64,000 nucleotides of DNA from JAGPUQ01 sp947084925 (GTDB lineage: Bacteria > Pseudomonadota > Gammaproteobacteria > Pseudomonadales > Porticoccaceae): contig CAMTUJ010000023.1 in assembly GCA_947084925.1 (NCBI GenBank), forward strand, positions 7,202 through 71,201. The letters are read 5' to 3'. Each line of letters begins with the position of its first letter. Position 1 is the stretch's first letter. The position numbers and the translations under genes are program-made. Below, piece after piece: positions 23,905-32,478 of the stretch. The notes below the pieces were generated by a model. That model did no database searches, was not told where the DNA came from, and saw only the letters and a list, made by a program, of their open reading frames with translations.

Positions 23905-25053
23905 CTAGGCGGATCGTTGCTGCGCCATGAGGTCGATAAAGTGATCAAACAGGGTCGCCACGTCGTTGGGGCCGGGGCTCGCCTCGGGGTGACCCTGAAA
24001 GCTGAATGCCGGGCAGTCGGTGCGCCGCATCCCCTGCAGGGTGCCGTCGAACAGCGACCGGTGGGTGGCGCGCAGATTGCCCGGCAGACTCGCCTCGTCC
24101 ACCGCAAAGCCGTGGTTCTGGCTGCTGATCATCACGCGCCCGCTGGCCAGATCCTGCACCGGATGATTGGCGCCGTGGTGGCCGAACTTCATCTTGAGGG
24201 TACGCGCGCCGGAGGCGAGCGCCAGCAACTGATGGCCGAGACAGATGCCGAACACCGGGATTCCGGCGTCGAGAATTGCCCGGATCGCGGCGATCGCATA
24301 GTCGCAGGGCTCGGGATCGCCGGGACCGTTGGACAGGAACACGCCATCGGGCCGCAACGCCAGCACGGCGGCGGCGGGCGTTTGCGCCGGCACCACGGTG
24401 AGCGCGCAGCCACGCTCGGCGAGCAGCCGCAGAATGTTGTGCTTGATGCCGAAATCGTACGCCACCACCCGGTAAGTGCGGGGGGTTGTCAGCGCGTGAT
24501 GGCCGGAGCCCAGCCGCCAGGCGCCGGAGCGCCATTCATAGGGCTCGGTCACCGAGACTTCGCGGGCGAGATCCAGGCCCTGCAAGCCCCCGAACGCGCG
24601 GGCGGCGGCGAGCGCCGTATCGGCATCCACCGTGCCGGCCATCAGGCAGCCATTCTGGGCGCCGTGCTCGCGCAGGTGACGGGTCAGCCGCCGGGTGTCG
24701 ATGTCCGCGATGCCGACCACGCCATGGCGGCGCAGGTAATCATCCAGATTCGCCTCGCTGCGAAAATTGCTGGCGAGCAGGGGCAGATCGCGGATCACCA
24801 GACCGGCGGCCCAGATCGCCCGGGATTCTTCATCCTCGGCATTGACACCGACATTGCCGATATGGGGATAGGTCAGGGTGACGATCTGGCGGGCGTAGGA
24901 GGGATCGGTGAGGATCTCCTGATAACCCGTCATTGCCGTGTTGAATACCACTTCGCCGCTCGCCAGACCCTCGGCTCCGATGGCGGTACCGAGGAATTCG
25001 GTGCCGTCGGCGAGAACCAGAAGCGCGGGTGGACGACGGGGCTGTGTAGTCAA
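23905..25053 (-). CDS. carA: Carbamoyl-phosphate synthase small (glutaminase) subunit
   Basis: A 382-residue subunit that hydrolyses glutamine and tunnels ammonia to CarB. N-terminal domain LLVLADGTEFLGTAIGAEG; class I glutamine amidotransferase domain with the catalytic cysteine in IPVFGICLGHQLLALASG and the His/Glu pair in FQGHPEASPGP. It precedes carB by 24 bp. Confidence 0.98.
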   Translation of the reverse strand: MTTQPRRPPALLVLADGTEFLGTAIGAEGLASGEVVFNTAMTGYQEILTDPSYARQIVTLTYPHIGNVGVNAEDEESRAIWAAGLVIRDLPLLASNFRSEANLDDYLRRHGVVGIADIDTRRLTRHLREHGAQNGCLMAGTVDADTALAAARAFGGLQGLDLAREVSVTEPYEWRSGAWRLGSGHHALTTPRTYRVVAYDFGIKHNILRLLAERGCALTVVPAQTPAAAVLALRPDGVFLSNGPGDPEPCDYAIAAIRAILDAGIPVFGICLGHQLLALASGARTLKMKFGHHGANHPVQDLASGRVMISSQNHGFAVDEASLPGNLRATHRSLFDGTLQGMRRTDCPAFSFQGHPEASPGPNDVATLFDHFIDLMAQQRSA

Positions 25054-25469
25054 GCGCTTCTCCGGTTGCCAAAACTAAAAACGGTACGCCATGGCCGCGA
25101 CACAACCGCTGTCGACGGTAACTCATTCAACGGCAATACTTTCGACTGCAACGCCTCCGACTGCAACGCCTCGGGGCGTCAAATTCGGGCTGCAAAAAAG
25201 CGAGATGAAGGCGGGCTTCATCTCGCTCATTTGGCTCCCGTTTACGGCTGCCGGTGGGGTTCTCCGATCAGCGAAAAATTCGCGCAAATTCTAGGCCAAG
25301 ACCCTCGCGGAGTCCAGCGCAATCACCCGCCTTCAGGCCACGCGCCGTGATTTCAGTCAGAAAGGGCGTGAGTCGCGCGGCCACGCCGCCGAGGTCGCGC
25401 CGGCACCGAACCCGGGCCTCGCCGCCAGGTTGCAATCCGTGGTTTTCAGCTCCGGCGGTTCCGCGCCAT
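25054..25469 (-). promoter_or_regulatory. carA upstream region (416 bp without a gene)
   Basis: No convincing gene lies between dapB and carA. The region holds a terminator (25194-25227), a perfect 15-bp tandem duplication (CGACTGCAACGCCTC, 25143-25172) and, between the terminator and carA, the only room for a carAB promoter or leader. I found no unmistakable sigma70 pair. The 240 bp between the dapB stop and the terminator shows nothing I can name. Confidence 0.5.
25194..25227 (-). terminator. Intrinsic terminator downstream of dapB
   Basis: On the minus strand a perfect 12-bp stem (AGCGAGATGAAG/CTTCATCTCGCT) with a 5-base loop is followed directly by T6. It separates the dnaK-dnaJ-dapB unit from carAB. 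Confidence 0.92.
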
Positions 25470-26276
25470 TCAGTCCCGCAGTCCCAGCACATCGCGCATG
25501 TCGTAGCGTCCGTCCGGCTGTCCGGCGAGCCATACCGCCGCGCGCACCGCGCCGCGCGCGAACGCCATGCGGCTGGAGGCCTTGTGGGTGATTTCCACGC
25601 GCTCGCCGTCGGCGGCGAACATCACCGTATGGTCGCCGACGATGTCGCCGGCGCGCACCGAGGCAAAGCCGATGGTCCGGGGATCGCGGGCTCCGGTCTG
25701 GCCCTCGCGACCGTAGACGGCTACCTGACGCAGATCCCGTCCCAGGGCCGCCGCCACCACTTCGCCCATGCTGAGCGCGGTGCCCGAAGGCGCATCCACC
25801 TTGTGGCGGTGGTGCGCCTCGTAGATCTCGATATCGGACTCCTCGCCCAGTACCCGGGCGGCAAGCTCGAGGAGTTTGAAGCAGACGTTGACGCCGGTGC
25901 TGAAATTGGACGCCATGCACAGCGGCAGCCCCGCGGTCGCCGCGTCGAGCTGCGCCTTCTGCGTCGCGTCAAACCCGGTGGTACCGATCACCAGTGCCTT
26001 GTGGTGCACGGCGCACACCCGGGCGTTGGCGATGGTCGCCGCGGGGGCCGTGAAATCGATCAGCACGTCGAAGGCATCGGCGACCGCCGCCAGCTCGGCC
26101 GTCAGCAGTACGCCATTGGCGGCCAACCCGGCCAGGGTGCCGGCATCGGCGCCGAGAAACTCCGACCCCGGCCGCTCCAGGGCAACACCCAGGCGCGTTT
26201 CAGGGTGATTGGCGACCGCCTCGACGAGGGTTCTGCCCATGCGGCCCGCGGCGCCGGCGATGGCGATCCGGATCAT
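25470..26276 (-). CDS. dapB: 4-hydroxy-tetrahydrodipicolinate reductase
   Basis: A 268-residue NAD(P)H enzyme of lysine/diaminopimelate synthesis. The nucleotide-binding motif is IRIAIAGAAGRMGRTLVEA at the N-terminus, with GTTGFD and the catalytic region EAHHRHKVDAPSGTALSMGE. It follows dnaJ and precedes carA, the Pseudomonas-type order dnaJ-dapB-carA. Confidence 0.97.
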   Translation of the reverse strand: MIRIAIAGAAGRMGRTLVEAVANHPETRLGVALERPGSEFLGADAGTLAGLAANGVLLTAELAAVADAFDVLIDFTAPAATIANARVCAVHHKALVIGTTGFDATQKAQLDAATAGLPLCMASNFSTGVNVCFKLLELAARVLGEESDIEIYEAHHRHKVDAPSGTALSMGEVVAAALGRDLRQVAVYGREGQTGARDPRTIGFASVRAGDIVGDHTVMFAADGERVEITHKASSRMAFARGAVRAAVWLAGQPDGRYDMRDVLGLRD

Positions 26277-26353
26277 GCTGTTGTCCTGTGGTCGGGAACG
26301 GCTAGCTTAACAGGCCGCCGAAAGTGCTGCGGCAATGGTGCGGTGTCGGAACC

Positions 26354-27472
26354 TCAGCGCGCGAAACCTTCAAAAAATTTCTTGGCCGCATCGAACCAGG
26401 ACGTCCCCCGGGGTGAATGCTTGCCTCCCTCCAGGCTGTCGTGGAACGCTTTCAGCAGATCCTTCTGCGCCGCCGACAGATTCACGGGAGTTTCGATCAC
26501 GACCTTGCACAACAGATCGCCGGGGCCGCCACCCCGCACCGGAACTATGCCCTTGCCGCGCATGCGGAACAGGCGCCCGGTCTGGGTTTCAGCGGGAATT
26601 TTCAGATTGACGCGACCGGTCAAGGTCGGCACTTCCAGCTCGCCGCCCAGCACCGCATCGACGAAGGAGATCGGTACTTCGCAATAAAGATCGGCACCAT
26701 CGCGCTGGAAGATGGCATGCGGCTTGACCGCCACCTGCACATAGAGATCGCCGGCCAAGCCCGGTTCCTGCCCCGCCTCGCCCTCGCCGGTGAGCCGAAT
26801 GCGGTCGCCGGTATCGACGCCGGCCGGAACCTTGACGGACAGGGTGCGGCTCTCTTCCACGCGACCGCGGCCATAACAACTGGCGCAGGGATCGGAGATC
26901 ACCCGCCCGCGACCGCGACAGGCCGGGCACGGCTGCTGCACCGAGAAAAAGCCCTGGGAACGGCGGATCTGGCCCTGGCCCTGGCAGGTTCCGCACACGA
27001 TGGGCGCCGTGCCCTTGCGGGCGCCGCTGCCATCGCAGGTCTTGCAGCCCACCAGCGACGGCACCCGGATCTTGGTGGTGGTGCCCTGGGCGGCTTCTTC
27101 GAGCGTCAATTCAAGCTCATAGCGCAGATCGGCGCCGCGCACCGGCCCCGCGCGGCGCCCGCCGCCGAAGATATCGCCGAACACGTCACCGAACACATCG
27201 CTGAAACTGCCGCCACCGCGCGGCCCGGCGCCGCCGCTGCCGCTGCCGTCCACCGCCGCGTGACCGTACTGGTCATAGGCGGCGCGCTTGGTGCTGTCGG
27301 TCAATACTTCGTAGGCTTCCGAGGCTTCCTTGAAGCGCGTCTCGGCACCCGGATCGTCCGGATTGCGGTCCGGGTGGTGTTTCATCGCGATCCGGCGATA
27401 GGCTTTCTTGATCTCGGCCTCGCCGGCGCCGCGCGCCACACCCAATACTTCGTAATAATCCCGCTTCGCCAT
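26354..27472 (-). CDS. dnaJ: Chaperone protein DnaJ
   Basis: A 372-residue Hsp40 co-chaperone. J domain at the N-terminus (MAKRDYYEVLGVARGAGEA, with HPD in MKHHPDRNPDD), a glycine/phenylalanine-rich region (GGGSFSDVFGDVFGDIFGGG), and four zinc-finger repeats CKTCDGSG, CGTCQGQG, CPACRGRG and CASCYGRG. The ATG at 27472 gives the standard N-terminus; the frame is open seven codons further upstream. Confidence 0.98.
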   Translation of the reverse strand: MAKRDYYEVLGVARGAGEAEIKKAYRRIAMKHHPDRNPDDPGAETRFKEASEAYEVLTDSTKRAAYDQYGHAAVDGSGSGGAGPRGGGSFSDVFGDVFGDIFGGGRRAGPVRGADLRYELELTLEEAAQGTTTKIRVPSLVGCKTCDGSGARKGTAPIVCGTCQGQGQIRRSQGFFSVQQPCPACRGRGRVISDPCASCYGRGRVEESRTLSVKVPAGVDTGDRIRLTGEGEAGQEPGLAGDLYVQVAVKPHAIFQRDGADLYCEVPISFVDAVLGGELEVPTLTGRVNLKIPAETQTGRLFRMRGKGIVPVRGGGPGDLLCKVVIETPVNLSAAQKDLLKAFHDSLEGGKHSPRGTSWFDAAKKFFEGFAR

Positions 27473-27611
27473 GGAATCTGTCGCTCGCCTCATTCGCAGC
27501 TCTGGAGTTTGGGCAGCACCCGCTCATGCACCGCCCACAGCAAGAACGCAGGCACTGACACCTGCGTCCCGCGCCGAGCAGAGACGCCCCGCAAAGGGCG
27601 CCCGGACCCTC

Positions 27612-29537
27612 TTACTTCTTGCCGGTCTCGTCGACCTCCTCGAACTCGGCATCCACGACATCGCCTTTCTCGGCACCGCTCGCCGCGCCGTCATTCGCCT
27701 GCTGGCTCGCGGTGGCGGCATCGGCATACATTTTCTCGGCCAGCGCGGCGGACGCCTCGGACAATTTCGCCGCGGCCGCGTCGATGGCATCCTTGTCGTC
27801 CCCTTTGAGGGCCGTTTCGACACCCTCGATGGCGCTCTCGATCGCCGCCTTCTGCTCGGGGCTGGCCTTGTCGCCGGCATCGGCGAGCGTCTTGCGGGCG
27901 GCGTGCGCCAGGCCGTCGGCCTGATTGCGCGCCTGCACCAGCGCCTCGAACTTGCGATCCGCCTCGGCGTTGGCTTCGGCGTCCTTGATCATCTGCGCGA
28001 CCTCGGCTTCGCTGAGACCGGAGGATGCCTTGATCACGATGGACTGTTCCTTGCCCGTCGCCTTGTCCTTGGCCGAGACGTTGAGAATCCCGTTGGCGTC
28101 GATGTCGAAGGACACCTCGATCTGCGGCATGCCGCGCGGCGCCGGCGGAATGTCGGCGAGATCGAAGCGACCCAGGGACTTGTTCTGCGCCGCCTGCTTG
28201 CGCTCGCCCTGCACCACGTGGATGGTCACCGCGGTCTGATTGTCGTCAGCGGTTGAGAAGGTCTGCGATTTCTTGGTCGGGATCGTCGTGTTCTTCTCGA
28301 TCAGCGGCGTCGCCACGCCACCCATGGTCTCGATACCCAGGGTGAGCGGGGTCACGTCCAGCAACAGCACGTCGGTGACATGGCCGGACAGCACGGCGCC
28401 CTGCAATGCCGCGCCCACGGCCACGGCCTCGTCAGGGTTGACGTCCTTGCGCGGCTCCTTGCCGAAAAAGTCGGTGACTTTTTGCTGCACCAGCGGCATG
28501 CGGGTCTGACCGCCGACCAGGATGACCTCGTCGATATCCTTGGCGCTCTTGCCGGCATCGGCCAGCGCGGTGCGCAGCGGACCCATGGTGCGCTCCACCA
28601 GGGATTCGACCAGGGATTCGAGCTTGGCGCGGGTCAGCTTCACCACCAGGTGCTTGGGTCCCGTGGCATCGGCGGTGATATAGGGCAGATTGACCTCGGT
28701 CTGCTGGCTCGACGACAGCTCGATCTTGGCCTTTTCCCCAGCTTCCTTGAGGCGCTGCATGGCCAGCGGATCGCCCTTGAGGTTGATGCCGTTGTCCTTC
28801 TGGAAAGCGTCCGCCAGGTAGTTGATCAGGTGCAGGTCGAAATCTTCACCGCCCAGGAAGGTGTCGCCGTTGGTGGACAGCACTTCAAACTGGGTTTCGC
28901 CATCGACATCGGCGATTTCGATAATGGAAATATCGAAGGTGCCGCCACCCAGGTCATACACCGCCACCACGCGGTCGCCCTTGCCGGAGCGATCCAGCCC
29001 GTAGGCCAGCGCCGCCGCGGTGGGTTCGTTGATGATGCGCTTGACGTCCAGCCCGGCGATACGTCCGGCGTCCTTGGTGGCCTGGCGCTGGGAGTCGTTG
29101 AAATAGGCCGGCACCGTGATCACCGCCTCGGTGACCTTCTCGCCGAGATAGTCCTCGGCGGTCTTCTTCATTTTCTTGAGGATTTCCGCGGAGATCTGCG
29201 GCGGCGCCATCTTGTTGCCCTTGCACTCGACCCAGGCGTCGCCGTTGTCCGCCTTGACGATCTTGTAGGGCACCATCTCGATGTCCTTCTGCACCACGCC
29301 GTCCTCGTACCGACGGCCGATCAGGCGCTTGATCGCAAACAGGGTATTGGTGGGATTGGTGACGGCCTGGCGCTTGGCGGCCTGACCGACGAGGATTTCC
29401 CCGTCCTCGGCATAGGCGACCACGGACGGCGTGGTGCGCGCGCCCTCGGCGTTTTCGATCACCTTGGGCTTGTCGCCCTCCATGACGGCCACACAGGAAT
29501 TCGTGGTGCCGAGGTCAATACCAATGATCCTACCCAT
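27612..29537 (-). CDS. dnaK: Chaperone protein DnaK (Hsp70)
   Basis: A 641-residue Hsp70 with ATPase domain signatures IGIDLGTTNSCVAVMEG, VYDLGGGTFDISIIEI and VILVGGQTRMPLVQ, the substrate-binding domain (DVTPLTLGIETMGGV) and the usual acidic C-terminus ending DAEFEEVDETGKK. The ATG at 29537 (MGRIIGIDLG) is preferred over one five codons upstream. It follows grpE by 74 bp. A 7-bp inverted repeat without T-run lies between dnaK and dnaJ (27546-27567) and may be a processing hairpin. Confidence 0.98.
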   Translation of the reverse strand: MGRIIGIDLGTTNSCVAVMEGDKPKVIENAEGARTTPSVVAYAEDGEILVGQAAKRQAVTNPTNTLFAIKRLIGRRYEDGVVQKDIEMVPYKIVKADNGDAWVECKGNKMAPPQISAEILKKMKKTAEDYLGEKVTEAVITVPAYFNDSQRQATKDAGRIAGLDVKRIINEPTAAALAYGLDRSGKGDRVVAVYDLGGGTFDISIIEIADVDGETQFEVLSTNGDTFLGGEDFDLHLINYLADAFQKDNGINLKGDPLAMQRLKEAGEKAKIELSSSQQTEVNLPYITADATGPKHLVVKLTRAKLESLVESLVERTMGPLRTALADAGKSAKDIDEVILVGGQTRMPLVQQKVTDFFGKEPRKDVNPDEAVAVGAALQGAVLSGHVTDVLLLDVTPLTLGIETMGGVATPLIEKNTTIPTKKSQTFSTADDNQTAVTIHVVQGERKQAAQNKSLGRFDLADIPPAPRGMPQIEVSFDIDANGILNVSAKDKATGKEQSIVIKASSGLSEAEVAQMIKDAEANAEADRKFEALVQARNQADGLAHAARKTLADAGDKASPEQKAAIESAIEGVETALKGDDKDAIDAAAAKLSEASAALAEKMYADAATASQQANDGAASGAEKGDVVDAEFEEVDETGKK

Positions 29538-29611
29538 TTGCGGTTCTCCCACCTGCCGACTGGCAGTTCGTTAACTGTTCGCGGTCGTATATGCGGCTTG
29601 GCCGGGGGATT

Positions 29612-30193
29612 TCAACCCTGACCGCCCGCATCAGGAACGCCCTGTGACACCACCACCATGGCCGGGCGCACCAGGCGCTCGTTCAGGGTGTAGCCCTTTT
29701 GCAATACCTCGACCACCTGATTCGCGGCGCGCTCCGGATGGGGCACCATGGCCACCGCCTGATGCAGCGCCGGATCAAAACCCTGCGCCGCCGGGTCCAC
29801 CACCTGGACGCCGTGCTGACGCAAGACATCGAGCAGACTCTTGTGGGTCAGCTCGACGCCCTCGCCCAGCGGCCGCACCACTTCGTTGTCGGGATCGATG
29901 GCGGCGAGCGCCCGTTCGAGATTGTCGACCACCGGCAGCAGCGCGGCGACGAATTTTTCCAGCGCGTACTTGTGAGCGGTTTCGATGTCCCGCTCGGCGC
30001 GGCGGCGCAGATTCTGCATTTCCGCCGCGGTGCGCAGACCCTGGTCGCGGGCACTGTCCAGCGCCTGCCGCAATTCGTCGATCCGGCGCTGCAATGCTTC
30101 CGGCTCGGTCGCTGCCACCCCGGGATCGGCGGCATCATCCCGCGCCCCGGATGGACTTTCCGGGTCTGTACTGGTCTGGTCTGCGGTCGTCAC
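29612..30193 (-). CDS. grpE: Nucleotide exchange factor GrpE
   Basis: A 193-residue dimeric exchange factor for DnaK. A disordered acidic N-terminus is followed by the long coiled-coil helix (ALQRRIDELRQALDSARDQ, then TAAEMQNLRRRAERDIE) and the beta-domain (VQVVDPAAQGFDPALHQAV). It is the first gene of grpE-dnaK-dnaJ-dapB behind a sigma32-like promoter. Confidence 0.96.
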   Translation of the reverse strand: MTTADQTSTDPESPSGARDDAADPGVAATEPEALQRRIDELRQALDSARDQGLRTAAEMQNLRRRAERDIETAHKYALEKFVAALLPVVDNLERALAAIDPDNEVVRPLGEGVELTHKSLLDVLRQHGVQVVDPAAQGFDPALHQAVAMVPHPERAANQVVEVLQKGYTLNERLVRPAMVVVSQGVPDAGGQG

Positions 30194-30226
30194 GGCGGCC
30201 TCCCCTCTACCTGGTTTCAGCGCCCC

Positions 30227-30255
30227 TTTATTGGGTCGGCGCCGTGGCTTTCAAG
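30227..30255 (-). promoter_or_regulatory. Sigma32 (heat-shock)-type promoter for grpE-dnaK-dnaJ
   Basis: On the minus strand CTTGAAA (30255-30249) and CCCAATAAA (30235-30227) are 13 bp apart, close to the known RpoH consensus CTTGAAA and CCCCATnT. It ends 33 bp upstream of the grpE ATG. Confidence 0.8.
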
Positions 30256-30262
30256 ACGCCGA

Positions 30263-30292
30263 TTGCACCCGGCGGCGCGGATTGGTTATAAC
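30263..30292 (+). promoter_or_regulatory. Sigma70-type promoter for recN
   Basis: TTGCAC (30263-30268), an 18-bp spacer and TATAAC (30287-30292) lie 30 bp before the recN GTG. I see no LexA-type operator (CTG-N10-CAG) near it. Confidence 0.5.
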
Positions 30293-30321
30293 AGCCGCCA
30301 CCCAGGCCAACCGGCGGCGCC

Positions 30322-32001
30322 GTGCTCACCAGTCTCAACGTCACCGACTACAGCCTCGCCGAACAACTCGAGGTGGAGTTCGCCACCGGCATGACCGCCA
30401 TCACCGGCGAAACCGGCGCCGGCAAATCCCTGGTGGTGGATGCGCTGGGGATGGCGCTGGGCGACCGCGGCGACACCGACCGCATCCGCACCGGCGCCGA
30501 ACGCTGTGAAATCGCCGCCCGCTTCGACGTGGCCGGCAACGACTCGGTCCGGGACTGGCTCCAGAGTCAGGATTATCCGGTCGAACCCGAGTGCCTGCTG
30601 CGCCGCATCTTCACCCGCGACGGCCGTTCGCGGGGCTATATCAACGGCCAGACCGCCACCATGCAGCAGTTGCAGGCGCTCGGTGAACTGCTGATCGACA
30701 TCCACAGCCAGCACGAACACCAAACGCTGTTGCGCCGCGACACCCACGGCCAGTTGCTCGACAACCATGGCGACCACGGCGTCCTGCTCGCCGCCGTGGC
30801 CGAGCCCTGCCACGCCTGGCGGGCGCTGAACGCCCGTCTGCACCAGCGGGAGAGCGACCGCGCCGGCCTCGCCGCGCGCCGCGAGCTACTGGCGTTTCAA
30901 GTGGCGGAACTCGACCGCCTCGCCCCGGTTGCCGGCGAACTGGCCGCGCTGGAACGGGAGCAGAAGTTGCTCGCCAATGCCGGGCAGGTGCTCGACGACT
31001 GCCGCGCCCTGCTGGCGCTGGGCGGAGGCGACGGCGACGGCGGCGACGTGCGCGCGACCCTCTACCGCGCGCAGCAGTTGGCGCAAGGCCTGGTCGCGGT
31101 CGGCGCCGAGATCGCGAGCTGTGCCGAGCTGTTCGATTCCGCCCGCATCCAGGTGGACGAGGCGCTGCGGGAGATCGAAGTCTTCGCCACCGGCGTGGAA
31201 GTCGATCCCGCGCGCCTGCAAGCCGTCGATGATCGCCTCGACGGCTACTACCGACTGGCGCGCAAGCACGGCGTCCAACCCGACGCACTGGCCGAGCTGC
31301 ATCAGCGCCTGACCACAGAGCTCGCCGAATTGAGCGGCGACGGCGAGGATCTGGCGGCCCTGCGCACCGCGCTCGCGCGCCATGAGACGGCCTATCGCAA
31401 CGCGGCGGCGGCGCTGACGCAGGCGCGGGAAAAGACGGCGGCCAGCTTCTCGGCGGCGGTCAATGCGCAGCTCGCCGCACTCGGCATGGCAGCCGCCCGC
31501 TTCAGCGTGGCCATACAGGGGCGGCGGGACGACGACCCCCATCCGCTGGGCGCTGAGACCCTCGAATTCCTGATCAGCACCAATCCAGGACAGCCGCCGC
31601 GCCCGCTGGCGAAGGTCGCTTCCGGCGGCGAACTATCGCGCATCAGCCTCGCCATCCAGGTGGTGGCGGCGGCGCAGACCCGCATCCCGGTGCTGGTGTT
31701 CGACGAAGTGGATGTCGGCATCGGCGGCGCCACGGCCGCCGTGGTCGGCCAGCTCCTGCGCCGTCTCGGCGAGCGCGGACAGGTGATCGCGATCACCCAC
31801 CTGCCCCAGGTGGCGAGCTGTGCCCACCATCACCTCGCGGTGAGCAAGGTCGCCGCCGCTGATCGCACCCTCACCCAGCTGCAAATGCTGGCCACCCCCG
31901 CGCGCGTCGACGAGATCGCCCGCATGCTGGGCGGCGCCCGCATTACCCCGAAAACCCTGGCGCACGCCCGCGACCTGCTGGCGCAGGGCGCGGCCGGCTG
32001 A
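30322..32001 (+). CDS. recN: DNA repair protein RecN
   Basis: A 559-residue SMC-like ATPase of double-strand break repair. The N-terminal ABC half has ITGETGAGKSLVVDALGMAL, the central part is a long coiled coil, and the C-terminal half has VASGGELSRISLAIQVV (signature) and IPVLVFDEVDVGIGG (Walker B). Start GTG at 30322 with GGCGG just upstream. Divergent from grpE, as in Pseudomonas-type genomes. Confidence 0.97.
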   Translation: MLTSLNVTDYSLAEQLEVEFATGMTAITGETGAGKSLVVDALGMALGDRGDTDRIRTGAERCEIAARFDVAGNDSVRDWLQSQDYPVEPECLLRRIFTRDGRSRGYINGQTATMQQLQALGELLIDIHSQHEHQTLLRRDTHGQLLDNHGDHGVLLAAVAEPCHAWRALNARLHQRESDRAGLAARRELLAFQVAELDRLAPVAGELAALEREQKLLANAGQVLDDCRALLALGGGDGDGGDVRATLYRAQQLAQGLVAVGAEIASCAELFDSARIQVDEALREIEVFATGVEVDPARLQAVDDRLDGYYRLARKHGVQPDALAELHQRLTTELAELSGDGEDLAALRTALARHETAYRNAAAALTQAREKTAASFSAAVNAQLAALGMAAARFSVAIQGRRDDDPHPLGAETLEFLISTNPGQPPRPLAKVASGGELSRISLAIQVVAAAQTRIPVLVFDEVDVGIGGATAAVVGQLLRRLGERGQVIAITHLPQVASCAHHHLAVSKVAAADRTLTQLQMLATPARVDEIARMLGGARITPKTLAHARDLLAQGAAG

Positions 32002-32029
32002 GCCATCGGCAGATCCTGAAAAACGGTGA

Positions 32030-32467
32030 TCAATCCGCCGCGGGTTTGCGAATTCCCGCCAGCCGCGCCGGAGGATCGCGCGGAAATTTCGGCAGCGCAG
32101 GGTCCATCACCACCCAGGGCTGGGCGGCTTCGACCCAGCAATCGAGTTCCGGGCGAAAGATTTCCGGTCGATCCAGGGTCACCGCATACACGGGCCGCAT
32201 GGTTTCGACCCTTGTGGTATGGGTAGTGCCGCAGTGCTCGCAAAAGGCGCGCGCCACCCTGTTGCCGCTCGCGCCCTGCACCGCGTGGCGACGCAGCGGC
32301 CCCGTCACCCTGAACCCGGCAGCGGGCACCAGCAACACCGGGGCGTAGGCGCCGCCGGTCGCATGCTGGCAGGCGCGGCAGTGGCAATTGGCCTGACCGA
32401 AGGGCTCGGCGCTGATTTCGTAGCGCACCGCGCCGCAGAAGCAACCGCCATGCAGCGGCAGATCCAT
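32030..32467 (-). CDS. GFA-family zinc protein (glutathione-dependent formaldehyde-activating-like)
   Basis: A 145-residue protein with the GFA zinc ligands: HGGCFCGAVRYEI, then NCHCRACQHATGG and FCEHCGTTHTT. Characterised members bind glutathione-formaldehyde adducts, but most family members have no proven role. It is 12 bp after the first acyl-CoA dehydrogenase in reading order and so is probably the last gene of that operon. Confidence 0.9.
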   Translation of the reverse strand: MDLPLHGGCFCGAVRYEISAEPFGQANCHCRACQHATGGAYAPVLLVPAAGFRVTGPLRRHAVQGASGNRVARAFCEHCGTTHTTRVETMRPVYAVTLDRPEIFRPELDCWVEAAQPWVVMDPALPKFPRDPPARLAGIRKPAAD

Positions 32468-32478
32468 CGCTGCGCCCC

